A stretch of DNA of 64,000 bases from Ferrimicrobium sp. (GCA_022690815.1 JALCZJ010000002.1:1-64000), one strand, 5' to 3'; counted from the stretch's first letter, positions 27,373 through 37,270 are shown. Program-made: numbers and translations. Notes: generated by a model not told the origin, from the letters alone.

Positions 27373-27966
27373 GTGTATCCTGCGTCGTTGGCCAAACTAA
27401 TGGATGAGCTCTCGCGGCTTCCCGGCATTGGGCCCAAGTCGGCACAGCGGATTGCGCTGTTCATGGTCAAGCGTGGTCCCCAAGATGCCCAGCGGTTGGC
27501 TGATGCGTTGCTGGCAGCCGCCGTCAACACTAAGCATTGTCGTGAATGCTTTTCACTGAGTGAAGACGATCTTTGCAGTGTCTGTGCCAATGTGAGTCGA
27601 GACCGCTCGGTGATCTGTGTGGTAGAGGAGCCACGGGACGTGCTTGCCTTTGAACGAGGCCTGTCGTTTCGTGGTCTGTACCACGTGCTTGGCGGGGTGA
27701 TCAGCCCGATGGACGGGGTTGGCCCAGAGCAGTTGCACCTCGGTGAGCTACTGAACCGACTGAGAGACAGCACTGTGCAAGAGGTTATTCTTGCCACCTC
27801 CTCGACCATTGAGGGTGAGGCAACGGCAACGTATCTTGCAAAGCTCATCGCGCCAGCGGGAGTCAACGTGTCGCGGCTCGCTACTGGGGTGCCCGTCGGT
27901 GGCGACCTCGACTACGTCGATGAGGTCACTCTCTCCAGGGCCCTTGACGGCCGTTATCGCCTCTAG
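27373..27966 (+). CDS. recR: Recombination mediator RecR
   Basis: 197 residues, the standard length. Helix-hairpin-helix near the start (LSRLPGIGPKSAQRIA), a C4 zinc finger (CRECFSLSEDDLCSVC, about 56-71), a Toprim domain with VVEEPRD, and the C-terminal Walker-B-like segment. RecR works with RecO (and RecF) to load RecA on gapped DNA. GTG start directly after dnaX; the small DNA-binding protein EbfC/YbaB that often lies between dnaX and recR is absent. Confidence 0.96.
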   Translation: MYPASLAKLMDELSRLPGIGPKSAQRIALFMVKRGPQDAQRLADALLAAAVNTKHCRECFSLSEDDLCSVCANVSRDRSVICVVEEPRDVLAFERGLSFRGLYHVLGGVISPMDGVGPEQLHLGELLNRLRDSTVQEVILATSSTIEGEATATYLAKLIAPAGVNVSRLATGVPVGGDLDYVDEVTLSRALDGRYRL

Positions 27967-27972
27967 CAGCTG

Positions 27973-28410
27973 CTAGGGCTGACTGGGGTCGACCTTCGTT
28001 TGAGTTGGTCCCTCTTGGACCAACTCGATCAGGGTGCCGTTGGCACTCTTTGGATGGACGAACGCCACGAGCGTATTGCGTGAGCCTGGACGAGGTTCGG
28101 TATCGAGTAGCTCGAATCCCTGCTGTGCTAGCTCGCGAAGGGCTTCGGCACAATCTGGCACACGAAGACCCAGATGGTGCAGCCCTTCCCCTCGTCGGTT
28201 GAGAAACCGTGCGACGGTGGAGGACTCGCTAAAGGGTGAGACCAGCTGGATGTAGGAGTCTGCTATCTGAAGCAGTACTTCATCGATCCCGTCCGATGTC
28301 ACGCGCTCTCGATGAACCAGCTTTGCGCCTAGGTTCTCATAGTGCTCGATCGCGGCATCGAGATCGATGACGGCGATCGCGATATGGTCGATCTCGGTGG
28401 TATTCATCAA
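27973..28410 (-). CDS. mce: Methylmalonyl-CoA epimerase
   Basis: 145 residues, a single vicinal-oxygen-chelate protein with two beta-alpha-beta-beta-beta modules. Metal-binding candidates are H9 (EIDHIAIAV), H74-region (GLHHLGLRV) and the C-terminal Glu in LIELVQ. It interconverts (R)- and (S)-methylmalonyl-CoA with Co2+ or Mn2+. Its start overlaps the stop of the upstream ccr gene by 4 nt, so the two are coupled. This context fits the ethylmalonyl-CoA pathway, in which the epimerase also acts on ethylmalonyl-CoA. Confidence 0.92.
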   Translation of the reverse strand: MMNTTEIDHIAIAVIDLDAAIEHYENLGAKLVHRERVTSDGIDEVLLQIADSYIQLVSPFSESSTVARFLNRRGEGLHHLGLRVPDCAEALRELAQQGFELLDTEPRPGSRNTLVAFVHPKSANGTLIELVQEGPTQTKVDPSQP

Positions 28411-29771
28411 CCCTCCAGTTGCTTGCTGCGGGCGAATCGCTCGAACAGCGTAATCTTGTCCTCTCCAACCCGAGCACGAAAGTCCGGGTCGCTGATACCG
28501 AGACCATCGGCAAGGCTGAGGCAGCGGATCCCGACCTTTCCTTCGTGGAGGTTGGCCCGGACCACATTCACTGCCTCGCCGACGTTCACAAGATCGTAGG
28601 TTGCTGAGAGTACGGGCTGGACCATCCCCTTGGCGATGAGTTTGTTGGCCTCATAGGCCTCACGGTAGTTGGCGAAGTGGCTTGCCTTGATGGACTTGAG
28701 TTTCATCCAGAGGTGGCGATTGTCGTATTCGATGCGATAGCCCGAGGTTGCAGCACAGGTCATGATCAGACCACCACGTTTGGCGACGTAGACCGACGCC
28801 CCCATCGTTTCACGTCCTGGGTGCTCGAAGACGATGTCGGGGTCCTCGCCGACGAGTGCTCTGATGTCCCCACCGAATCGACGCCACTCGGTCTCATCTT
28901 GGGTGTTCTCGTCCTTCCAGAACCGATAACCGTTGGCAGATCGGTCGATGATGTACTCACAGCCCATCTCGCGCAGTAGCTGGGCTTTCCTCGGCGATGA
29001 GACGACGCCTACGGGGATACCTCCACCGTTTAACACGTACTGGACGGCGTAACTGCCAATGCCTCCCGTGGCCCCCCAGATGAGCACCACCTGGCCCTGG
29101 GTCATGTGGGCCCCGTTCTTCGAGACGATCATGCGATAGGATGTCGAGTTACACAAGGGATTGATCGCCGCCTCCTCCCAGGTGAGATGGGCTGGCTTAG
29201 GCATCAGCTGGTTCGCCTTGACGATGGCAAAGTCGGCGAGTCCGCCGAAGTTGGTCTCAAAGCCCCAGATGCGCTGCTCAGCGGCCAGCATGGAGTCATC
29301 GTGGGACGAGGGATCCTGATCGTCTACGTAGTTGCAGTGGATCGTCACCCGGTCGCCGACATTCCAGTTCCGCACCGCTGATCCAACTCGGACGATGATA
29401 CCGGAGGCATCGGAGCCGAGCACGTGATAGTCAAGATCGTGGCGTCGGTTCCAGAGGTTGTGCGATCGCCCCATTCGCTTGAGAAAGTCGAAGGTGGGTA
29501 CCGGTTCAAATAAGGACGACCATACGGTGTTGTAGTTGATCGACGAGGCCATGACCGCGATCACCGCCTCGTCGGGTGCGAGCTCGGGCATCGGGACCAT
29601 ATCGACATGGAGTGATCGCGATGGGTCTCGTTCGGCCGAGGGCACGCCGTCAAAGATGTTGACATCTTCTTTGCGGAGAAAGGCCGCGCGATAGTGGGTG
29701 GGTAAGGGCAATTGCGCCAACTCCTCGCCGGTGGCGTCGGCGTTGATGGCATCGATCAGTTCGATTGTCAT
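28407..29771 (-). CDS. ccr: Crotonyl-CoA carboxylase/reductase
   Basis: 454 residues, matching the long Ccr type of medium-chain reductase rather than a plain quinone reductase. Residues known to hold CO2 in Kitasatospora setae Ccr (N81, F170, E171, H365) have clear counterparts: N81 in NYNTVW, F171-E172 in GFETNFGG, and H365 in KASHFANYR. The nucleotide-binding GATGGIGS lies near 233-240. The enzyme reductively carboxylates crotonyl-CoA to ethylmalonyl-CoA with NADPH. ATG 29771 has TAGCAT 6 nt upstream, a leaderless layout. Coupled to mce and divergent from a thiolase. Confidence 0.94.
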   Translation of the reverse strand: MTIELIDAINADATGEELAQLPLPTHYRAAFLRKEDVNIFDGVPSAERDPSRSLHVDMVPMPELAPDEAVIAVMASSINYNTVWSSLFEPVPTFDFLKRMGRSHNLWNRRHDLDYHVLGSDASGIIVRVGSAVRNWNVGDRVTIHCNYVDDQDPSSHDDSMLAAEQRIWGFETNFGGLADFAIVKANQLMPKPAHLTWEEAAINPLCNSTSYRMIVSKNGAHMTQGQVVLIWGATGGIGSYAVQYVLNGGGIPVGVVSSPRKAQLLREMGCEYIIDRSANGYRFWKDENTQDETEWRRFGGDIRALVGEDPDIVFEHPGRETMGASVYVAKRGGLIMTCAATSGYRIEYDNRHLWMKLKSIKASHFANYREAYEANKLIAKGMVQPVLSATYDLVNVGEAVNVVRANLHEGKVGIRCLSLADGLGISDPDFRARVGEDKITLFERFARSKQLEG

Positions 29772-29777
29772 GGGGGT

Positions 29778-29783
29778 ATGCTA
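29778..29783 (-). promoter_or_regulatory. -10 box for leaderless ccr
   Basis: Minus-strand TAGCAT, then ACCCCC, then ATG 29771. There is no Shine-Dalgarno. Confidence 0.45.
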
Positions 29784-29896
29784 CCAGTTGATGGCCGGTG
29801 TTTGAGGTCAAGCGGCAAGTCAATATCGGTGCATCCCCGAACTTTGGTTGCATCCTGCCCGACTCCTATACTGGTGTTAAGGAGAAAGGACGGCAG

Positions 29897-31081
29897 ATGA
29901 CGAAGTCTGTGATCGTATCAGGGGCCCGTACCCCAATCGGTAAGCTTTCTGGGAGTCTGGGTTCCATGACGGCCATGCACCTTGGATCGATCGCGATCAA
30001 GGAGGCACTCAAGCGAGCGGCACTCGACCCCGAGGCCGTTGAGTACGTGTTCATGGGGCATGTGCTCCAGGCTGGTCAGGGTCAGATCACGGCTCGCCAG
30101 GCAGCCGTTGGCGCAGGCATTCCGATGTCGGTTCCCTCCACTACGGTCAACAAGGTTTGTCTCTCCGGGCTCAACAGCATCCACCTGGCTGATCTGATGA
30201 TCCGAGCCGGTGAGGCCGATATCGTGGTTGCTGGCGGCATGGAGTCGATGACGCAGGCGCCGTACTTTCTGCCTGGGGCCCGCAATGGCTTTCGTATGGG
30301 CGATGTCCAACTGATCGACGCGATGCTCTATGACGGACTCTTCTGTGCCTTTGACAAGATGGCCATGGGGCTCGCAACCGAACATTATCTCGGCACCGCT
30401 CCGATCTCCAGGGAGCGCCAAGACCACTTCTCGATGCTCTCGCACGAGCGCGCAGCCAAGGCTATCAAGAACGGACGCATGGCCAAGGAGATTACACCGG
30501 TGGCTGTTCCGCAGCGTCGTGGGGATGACCTCCTCGTCGAGACCGACGAGGGCGTGCGTCCAGAGACGTCGATGGAGTCGCTGGCAAAGCTACGTCCGGC
30601 GTTCGATCAAGGCGGTACCATTACCGCTGGTAATGCGTCTCAGATCAGCGATGGTGCCGCAGCGTTGGTGATCATGTCTGAGGACAAGGCACGATCACTG
30701 GGAATCACGCCACTTGCAGAGATCATCGGCTATGGGCAGGTTGCCGGTCCGGACACGTCGCTGCTCCATCAGCCATCCAACGCGATCAACGATGCGTTGC
30801 GCCGTGCCCGAATGTCGGTCGGTGATATCAACCTCTTCGAGATCAACGAAGCCTTCGCGGCCGTAGCCATCGCATCCATGGACCATCTGGGCATCAGTGA
30901 AGACGTCGTCAATGTCAACGGTGGCGCGATTGCGCTGGGTCACCCAATCGGAGCCTCTGGTGCAAGACTCGCGCTCACGCTCATCACCGAGCTGGTTGAG
31001 CGAGGTGGTGGTATGGGTGCCGCCGCGCTTTGCGGTGGTGGCGGCCAGGGCGATGCATTACTCCTGAAGGTTGAGCACTAA
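29897..31081 (+). CDS. Acetyl-CoA C-acetyltransferase (thiolase)
   Basis: 394 residues with C88 (KVCLSG), H349 (GHPIGASG) and C379 (LCGGGGQG). The CGGGGQG ending is typical of biosynthetic, AtoB/PhaA-like thiolases that condense two acetyl-CoA into acetoacetyl-CoA. That would feed crotonyl-CoA to the divergent ccr gene. ATG 29897 follows a doubled AAGGAG/AAAGGA site; an upstream in-frame start at 29798 is not needed. The reductase and hydratase that would link it to Ccr are not in the window. Confidence 0.94.
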   Translation: MTKSVIVSGARTPIGKLSGSLGSMTAMHLGSIAIKEALKRAALDPEAVEYVFMGHVLQAGQGQITARQAAVGAGIPMSVPSTTVNKVCLSGLNSIHLADLMIRAGEADIVVAGGMESMTQAPYFLPGARNGFRMGDVQLIDAMLYDGLFCAFDKMAMGLATEHYLGTAPISRERQDHFSMLSHERAAKAIKNGRMAKEITPVAVPQRRGDDLLVETDEGVRPETSMESLAKLRPAFDQGGTITAGNASQISDGAAALVIMSEDKARSLGITPLAEIIGYGQVAGPDTSLLHQPSNAINDALRRARMSVGDINLFEINEAFAAVAIASMDHLGISEDVVNVNGGAIALGHPIGASGARLALTLITELVERGGGMGAAALCGGGGQGDALLLKVEH

Positions 31082-31730
31082 GGATCTCTACGACGACTCA
31101 TCGCCTAGCCTAGCAAGGGTGATCGAAGCACTCTGATTGAAGAGCTTCGTCGGTGCATCGATGAGTCGATTTGGAAGTCGACTTATGGTGCTCCGCGATT
31201 CGACTATTGTGTCTGGAAGCCGCCGGCGGGTGTGGTGGATCTTGTGAGCGTGCTCCTTTCATGAGGAGAGCAACTCCGCGTAGTTCGAGTACTTTCGATC
31301 GACGGTACTGGGACTTAGTGGCTGCGGGCACTTTACTTGAGGGATGGCTTGCCTTGTGAGGCAGTCAACGGCGAGGCGGCCAACGTCAACGTCAGGCGCG
31401 CACCGGCGTTGTCAGGTGGTGGTGGGGCGTCGACGGCGGTTGATTTGCCCTCGGCGGGTCTCAACTACCTCGCTCGCATCAGGTTCGCGTTTAAAGAAGA
31501 TGATGCTGCTGCTGGCGTAACGACACTGACCCTGCCGATCACGAGACCCAATGCCAGACAGTCGGGGTGGTCATGATGGCCAATGCACGTCTTGTCTTGG
31601 TGATGGGTCGTGTGTTCACCACAGAGCATGAGAGTGTTCTTGCTTAAACGTTCCAAGTGATTGTTGATCAAGTCGGGTCCATGGTTGGACGAAGTTGAGA
31701 GGAAGTGACTCAATCGAAAGGGGCCTAACC
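31082..31730. other. Intergenic stretch of about 650 bp without a recognisable gene
   Basis: Short frames such as 31171-31359 (+) and 31465-31791 (-) have no clear ribosome site or family. The first contains FDRRYWDLVAAG, faintly like the N-terminus of IS30-type transposases, so old mobile-element debris is possible but unproven. The stretch marks the edge of the flagellin block. Confidence 0.35.
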
Positions 31731-33632
31731 GTGACGAAGCCTGCCCTAGTAATCGTTGCATTGCTTGCAAACGAAGATGCTCGTCGTCCAACCAAGCGCT
31801 ATCTCGCAGATGTCACCCCTTCGACCTTGCCAGTCGTTTGCCTCCTTCAAGGGGATGCCCTCGATACAAGGGATTGTGAAAAGATCGCAAGAGCGAGCCA
31901 TGCGATTATTCTGTCGCCAGACGCATCCGTGACCGCTGGATGGACAGACGAGCTGTCATCCGTCGTGAGCGACTATCCCGAGTCCGTCATTGTTCCAGTG
32001 TCCCCAAACGTTCATGGTCCTCAGCGGACGATACTAGAAGATCATCAGTCGGTACGCTACCTCAAGGATCAGATGGTGTACGCCAATGAGATGCGTAAAG
32101 CATTTCACGGCATCGTGCAACCAATCGCTTATGCCACCGAACTTGTAGCTTGTGCCCCGAGCGCGTGGGCTCTCGATGCACTTGAAATACCTGGCAAAAC
32201 CATATCAAAGGATGTGTTCACTAACCTCTATCGTTCACATCCACTTCTGCTTGCGCAAGGGTCGGCGGTCTTCGCATCTGTGGTCAAAGAGCAACTCATT
32301 CCAGGGGCCGAGCCTCTATCCCCATTGGTGTCACTTTGTATGATCGTCAAAGATGAAGAGGTGATGTTGGGAGACGCTTTGGACTCGGTACGTGGGCTTG
32401 TGGACGAGATGATTGTCTACGATACCGGATCAAGTGACGCTACTGTCGAGATCGCCAAAGCGCATGGCGCAACGGTCATCGAAGGCGAGTGGCGAGACGA
32501 CTTTGCCTGGGCAAGGAACCAGACACTCAACTACGCTCACGGACTTTGGGTGCTCTGGATCGACGCCGATGAGCGTGTGCGTGGAGATATCAACGCCTTG
32601 AAGGTGCGCCTTGAAGACCCTTTCGCACCCTTTGAGTCCTACTCCGTCCGTATCCAAAACGTGACTGGTGCGGGGCTGACTTCCACTCAGCACTACGCGA
32701 ATCGCCTGTTTCGCCGTAAGGATTGCTATTGGAGGGGAGCGCTTCATGAGACCGTGTGGTACCGTGACAGTCGGCGAACATGTTATGCAGCACAATCTGT
32801 GGAGTTCCACCTTGAACATCTCGGCTATCTCGATACCACGATGGTTGCGAGGAACAAGGCCGAGCGCAACATCCGCATTGCTGAGCACAACGACTCTGCG
32901 GCATCACCCGAAGAGGTGGCGTTGCATGAAGCACGATCACTAACTATGGCATCGCGATACGAAGAGGCTATTGAGTTGGTTCAAACCAAAGTCTTAACCG
33001 GGGATTCCCCTGCTATGGAGCGCATTGCAACACTGGCATTAGGTACTTGGCTGCGGGTTGTCAAGCGATACGACGAAGCACTTGATGTCATCGACCGATA
33101 CGAGTCCCTGGGCTTTGCCCCAGAGTTCGCTGCGAATGATCGGGCGATGATCGCTTACGATCAAGGTGACTTCGCAGATGCTATCGAGTATGCCAGTCAG
33201 GTCACTCGCGTGGTGGCAGATCGCGATGGACTCACCGTGCAGCCTGATGGACTCATCGCAATGAAGGCGAGAGCACTTGTGAAGTTAGAACGCCCAGCAG
33301 ATGCTGCGCGAGTGGTGATCGAAGGTATTTCGCGCGGCGTCATGGACATGCATTTTGGCGAACTTCTGGGCTTTATGGAAGCCGGTGATGTGCCAGTCAC
33401 AGAGTTAGTTGACGCGCTACTCGATGACAAGAAGCCTCTCATCCTCGCCCAACTGCTCCAGATCGATCCTGAGATTGCTGATAGGGCCTTGACTCAAATG
33501 CACGCCATAGATCCTGATGACCGAACGATTCTAGCTGCGGGATCGTTAGTCGCTCGTCACCTGCAACGCGAGCGCCAGGACTATTGGGATGCAGCCTTGG
33601 CAGAACAGGGTCTTGTCTCTACGGGTGGGTAG
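31731..33632 (+). CDS. GT2-type glycosyltransferase with C-terminal TPR-like repeats
   Basis: 633 residues. About 1-190 is a poorly recognisable domain. A GT-A fold follows (about 200-330) with SLCMIVKDEE, DTGSSDAT and WIDADER, the last being the D-x-D metal and sugar-nucleotide site. The rest (about 390-620) is helical with TPR-like pairs. Related proteins modify surface structures or proteins. GTG 31731 has AAAGGGG 7 nt upstream. It lies beside fliD and flagellin, suggesting a role in flagellin glycosylation; acceptor and sugar are not known. Confidence 0.82.
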   Translation: MTKPALVIVALLANEDARRPTKRYLADVTPSTLPVVCLLQGDALDTRDCEKIARASHAIILSPDASVTAGWTDELSSVVSDYPESVIVPVSPNVHGPQRTILEDHQSVRYLKDQMVYANEMRKAFHGIVQPIAYATELVACAPSAWALDALEIPGKTISKDVFTNLYRSHPLLLAQGSAVFASVVKEQLIPGAEPLSPLVSLCMIVKDEEVMLGDALDSVRGLVDEMIVYDTGSSDATVEIAKAHGATVIEGEWRDDFAWARNQTLNYAHGLWVLWIDADERVRGDINALKVRLEDPFAPFESYSVRIQNVTGAGLTSTQHYANRLFRRKDCYWRGALHETVWYRDSRRTCYAAQSVEFHLEHLGYLDTTMVARNKAERNIRIAEHNDSAASPEEVALHEARSLTMASRYEEAIELVQTKVLTGDSPAMERIATLALGTWLRVVKRYDEALDVIDRYESLGFAPEFAANDRAMIAYDQGDFADAIEYASQVTRVVADRDGLTVQPDGLIAMKARALVKLERPADAARVVIEGISRGVMDMHFGELLGFMEAGDVPVTELVDALLDDKKPLILAQLLQIDPEIADRALTQMHAIDPDDRTILAAGSLVARHLQRERQDYWDAALAEQGLVSTGG

Positions 33633-33745
33633 AGTCGATCACACGAGCGGTTGCAATCACATCGCCAAAAGCGACTCGCTCAGGATCGTCGATCGGTAGG
33701 CATCGTTGCACCGTCGTGATCGTACTGAACGGTCAAGTATCGACC

Positions 33746-36316
33746 TTACCCGCCGGTCGAGAGTTGGGCAATCTCACCCGATAGATAGCTGCCTTGATTC
33801 TTCAACGTGCCCAACTGGGCCTCCATGTTGTCGAACTCCTGTTGAAGCATCTGCTGCTCATTCTGGATCATCGGCGTATAGCTGTTGTATTGTTGTTGCA
33901 GGCTTGAGATCTGCTGGTTGATGCTCGATATTGTGCTAGAAAGCGAGCCAGTCACTGGGTCAGACGCCCCGTAACCGGTGATGCCCATCCCACCTGCGAT
34001 ACCTGCCGTGTAGTTAAAGTTGCCAAGATTGGTCGCACTGGTGATGCCTGTGGCAGTGATCTGGAGTGAGAGTCCCGCCAACGTTGGGTTATCGAGTGGG
34101 GCCGTGAGGAACTGTCCACTTCCGGTGGCGGCAACACCATCGATGGTTCCGGCGACATCGGTTCCGGTGTAAGTGGTACCGTTCGCAGTAAGGCCCAGTT
34201 GTCCGGTCGTACCACTTGTCGCAACTGTGAAGCTCTGGGCTGAACCATAATTCTCGGACGAGACCACGAGTTGGGACCCCGATGAGGTCGTGTTGACCGT
34301 AGCTGCGAGCCCGAGACCCGCCGAAGCAAACGAGGCGTTGATACCGGCTGCGATATTTGCAAGCGACTCGCCCGCGCTAGCGGCATAAGTTGCAGTTATT
34401 CCACCAGAGGTGAAGGAAAGTGTCTCGGCGCTTGTGATCGCGCCACCAGCAACGACGCTACCGGTGTCTACGGCTTGGGTGGCCGAATGCGACACGACAA
34501 CAGCGTAGCTGCCAGGTTGGGTGGCGTTGCTCGCGTAGCTGAACGACACCGATCCAGAATAGGCATTTGAGCTAGCATTTAACGTGCCCCCCTGGGTGAA
34601 GATCGATGCGACCTGGGATGGATTCGCATCATAGGCGTTGGCAAAGGTAGTTGCGTTGAAGTCGATGGAGCCGTTCTTGTTGAGTGTGATACCGGCATTG
34701 GCTGCGGTTGTGCCATTAGCCCCTACTGCATTGGCAATCACACCCAGTATCTGAGATGTGAGCGCATTGAGATCCGCGTTGCCCATCAGCGGTCCACCCT
34801 TACCGGTGGCGGCATTGTACCCCGCATATGTGTTGATGTCAGAGAGAGCGGTGTTGGCCGCAGTGACGAGCGCTTGGACTTGGGTCGCCATTTTCGTCCC
34901 GTCGGGTGTGACCGAGAGCGTGATAGGAGATGACCCAGGGGCTTGCGCGGATACAAGGTTAATATCGACGCCCGGCAGTACTCCAGAAACGGTGTTGGTC
35001 TGTGAGGAAAGTTCGTAGCCTCCTGAGCCACCGACGCTGATCAGAGCATTCTGGCCTTCGGTTACCGTGTTAAAGCTCCCCACCGATGCCGAGAACGGCG
35101 ATGCCTCGACGGTGATGTTGCCGTCGGTTCCAGTCGAGTTGGACGAAAGTTGGAGGATGTAGGCATTGGTACCAACCTGCACTGCCGACGCGGTAACACC
35201 GGCGTTGGCTGCGTTGATGTTTGAGACCACCGAACTCAAACTTCCGCTACCAGCCGAGATCTCTGAGGCACTAAAGCTGCCCTTGTCAAGCCCAAAGGTG
35301 CCGATACCCATTGTGACGGTTCCACCGGTACCATCGGTGAGGGTGGTGGTAGAACCTGCCTGGACGTTGTTGATCGCTGTCGCGGTACCGTCGAGGGTAA
35401 TTGACCCTGCGGTCCCAACCGATGCCGTTGACTGTGTGCTAAGACCCAGTGAGGATAGGGCTGAGCCTCCGGTGATTTGGAGCGAGGCGGAACTGCCCAA
35501 CAGTGACGTGCCAACTTCAAGTTGTCCGCGTGTGTTGACCTGTGCATTGAGCAAGGGAGTACCGGAAGTACTCGTTGCGGTGCTGACAGCTTGGGCAAGT
35601 TGGGAGGGCGTGTAGGTGCCACTGGCAATCGTAAAGCTCTCGGCGGTCCCGTTAACGGTGGCATCGATCGTGTCATTGGACGAGCCGATGGTGATCGAAC
35701 TCGCCAGCGCGGATGAGCCAGTTGCCGTGCCCCCCGTAAGGGCTTGGGTGACGGCAAAGGAGTGGTTGCCAACGGCGAGGCCACTGCCAGCGAGGGAACT
35801 GACACCAAAACCTGAGGCACTCGATGAGAGCAGGAAGTTGCCGGAGGCGACAGTGGAGGAAAGCGAGCCAAGCGTGTTAGCTCCGGCGAGAACGTTGCCT
35901 TGGGCCAGTTGATCGACGTTGAAGCTGATCGTTGACGGCGTTGCCCCCGATGTGGTGGTAGCGGTCGCCACACTGGGATCTGAGGTAGTGGCCGAGGTCA
36001 CTTGCCAATCAGAGGGTACGTTCAAGTTGTTGGCTGCGGTTTGGAGATTGAGAAAGTCCGACGAGAGCTGTTGATAGTCATTGAGATTGGTATTGAGCGA
36101 GTTGATCTGGTTCTGGATGTCTACCTGGGGCTGTTCATAAGCTTGCATGAGTGCGTTGATGATGGAACTGGTATCGAGTCCCGAGATCACACCATTGAAC
36201 TGAATCGCGGGAGCAAATGGGCTTGTGGTATCCGATGAAGTGGTCGAGCCTGACGAGGTGGTAGAACTCGTCCCTGTGGTCGTGGACGTGCTTGTGGTTG
36301 GTGAGATCGAAGACAT
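33746..36316 (-). CDS. fliD: Flagellar filament cap protein FliD
   Basis: 856 residues, long for a FliD (commonly 450-700). N-terminal FliD domain follows a Ser/Thr-rich lead: ISGLDTSSIINALM near 44-57, then a coiled segment. The C-terminal FliD domain ends in coiled coil (SSTISSINQQISSLQQQY). The centre is rich in Ser, Thr, Ala and Gly with repeated flagellin-hook-IN-like units, probably exposed outer domains. FliD caps the growing filament and folds flagellin outside the cell. AAGGAGG precedes the ATG. It lies downstream of flagellin with a terminator between. Confidence 0.95.
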   Translation of the reverse strand: MSSISPTTSTSTTTGTSSTTSSGSTTSSDTTSPFAPAIQFNGVISGLDTSSIINALMQAYEQPQVDIQNQINSLNTNLNDYQQLSSDFLNLQTAANNLNVPSDWQVTSATTSDPSVATATTTSGATPSTISFNVDQLAQGNVLAGANTLGSLSSTVASGNFLLSSSASGFGVSSLAGSGLAVGNHSFAVTQALTGGTATGSSALASSITIGSSNDTIDATVNGTAESFTIASGTYTPSQLAQAVSTATSTSGTPLLNAQVNTRGQLEVGTSLLGSSASLQITGGSALSSLGLSTQSTASVGTAGSITLDGTATAINNVQAGSTTTLTDGTGGTVTMGIGTFGLDKGSFSASEISAGSGSLSSVVSNINAANAGVTASAVQVGTNAYILQLSSNSTGTDGNITVEASPFSASVGSFNTVTEGQNALISVGGSGGYELSSQTNTVSGVLPGVDINLVSAQAPGSSPITLSVTPDGTKMATQVQALVTAANTALSDINTYAGYNAATGKGGPLMGNADLNALTSQILGVIANAVGANGTTAANAGITLNKNGSIDFNATTFANAYDANPSQVASIFTQGGTLNASSNAYSGSVSFSYASNATQPGSYAVVVSHSATQAVDTGSVVAGGAITSAETLSFTSGGITATYAASAGESLANIAAGINASFASAGLGLAATVNTTSSGSQLVVSSENYGSAQSFTVATSGTTGQLGLTANGTTYTGTDVAGTIDGVAATGSGQFLTAPLDNPTLAGLSLQITATGITSATNLGNFNYTAGIAGGMGITGYGASDPVTGSLSSTISSINQQISSLQQQYNSYTPMIQNEQQMLQQEFDNMEAQLGTLKNQGSYLSGEIAQLSTGG

Positions 36317-36372
36317 ACAACCTCCTTGATGTCTTGTGTGTTCCCCTGCGTTGAGTTGTCCGGTCTATTACC

Positions 36373-36409
36373 CAAAATGGGCCGCAGGTGAACCCACGAC
36401 CCACTTTGA
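36373..36409 (-). terminator. Terminator downstream of flagellin
   Basis: On the minus strand, about 13 base pairs (with some G-U pairs) form between AAAGUGGGUCG and GCGGCCCAUUU, followed by UUUUG. It lies about 30 bp past the flagellin stop and before fliD. Confidence 0.5.
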
Positions 36410-36436
36410 GCGAGAATGAATGGAAGGAAAAGGTAA

Positions 36437-37270
36437 TTACGGAAGAAGCTTGAGAATAAGCTGCGGTAACGCTTGTGCCTGCGACAACATCGCGACACCG
36501 GCCTGCATCAACACCTGTTGGGATGAGAAGTTCGTCATCGCCTTAGCCATGTTGGTATCGACCAGTGTTGAGTTTGCCGACGTCACGTTCTGCTGGGCAA
36601 CCGTATCGTTGGAGATGATGTCCTGGATCTGGTTCTGTGTCGCTCCAATGGCGGCTTCGGCGGATGCGACCTGGGTGATCGCGGCCTGGACGAGCGACAT
36701 TGCCGAGAATGCTGCCGACGCTGTTCCGATACTTGCATCTGAAGTGCTAACGCCCAACGATGCAGAGCCAAGGTTGCCAATGCTCACGACTACTTGATCG
36801 ACTGTGGAAGCATAAGCACCGATCTGGAACGACTGGCCAGTGTAGGTTCCGTTTAGCAGTTGGGTGCTACCAAACTGAGTCGAGTTCGCGATCTGGTCAA
36901 GCTGGTTTTGTAGGGCTGTGAACTCTTGCTGATCGGCGTTTTCCGAAGTGCTGTTGTTCGCGCCCCCGTTAGCGGCTTGGGTCGCAAGCTGGTTCATGGT
37001 TTGCAGAATTGAGATCTGCTGGTTCATCGCACCGGTCGCGATCTGAAGCACAGATACTGCATCTTGACCGTTGTTGATTGCAACACCGAGACCGTTGGCT
37101 TGGGTCTGAAGGCCCTGTGAGATCACATAGTCCGCCGCTCCTTGTGAAGCGTTCTGGATCTTGAGGCCCGACGACAGCTGATTGATCGAGGTCTGCATCG
37201 CGTTGTTGGTGGCGTTCAAGTTATTGTACGCCTCGATAGCAGAGATGTTGGTATTGACAGATAGGGACAT
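36437..37270 (-). CDS. fliC: Flagellin
   Basis: 277 residues, a short flagellin made almost only of the conserved D0/D1 parts. N-terminal SLSVNTNISAIEAYNNL and INQLSSGLKI, and C-terminal SLVDTNMAKAMTNFSSQQ with a final LLP are typical. It polymerises into the filament after export. ATG 37270 has AAGGAGG at the right distance; an earlier ATG at 37291 is not needed. A sigma-28-like promoter lies about 65 nt upstream. The protein has many Ser/Thr in its middle, candidate sites for the neighbouring sugar transferases. Confidence 0.97.
   Translation of the reverse strand: MSLSVNTNISAIEAYNNLNATNNAMQTSINQLSSGLKIQNASQGAADYVISQGLQTQANGLGVAINNGQDAVSVLQIATGAMNQQISILQTMNQLATQAANGGANNSTSENADQQEFTALQNQLDQIANSTQFGSTQLLNGTYTGQSFQIGAYASTVDQVVVSIGNLGSASLGVSTSDASIGTASAAFSAMSLVQAAITQVASAEAAIGATQNQIQDIISNDTVAQQNVTSANSTLVDTNMAKAMTNFSSQQVLMQAGVAMLSQAQALPQLILKLLP

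Noticed and set aside
31171-31359. IS30-type transposase start
   Set aside because: Only a short stretch (FDRRYWDLVAAG) looks similar, the frame ends at once and no further transposase parts were found.
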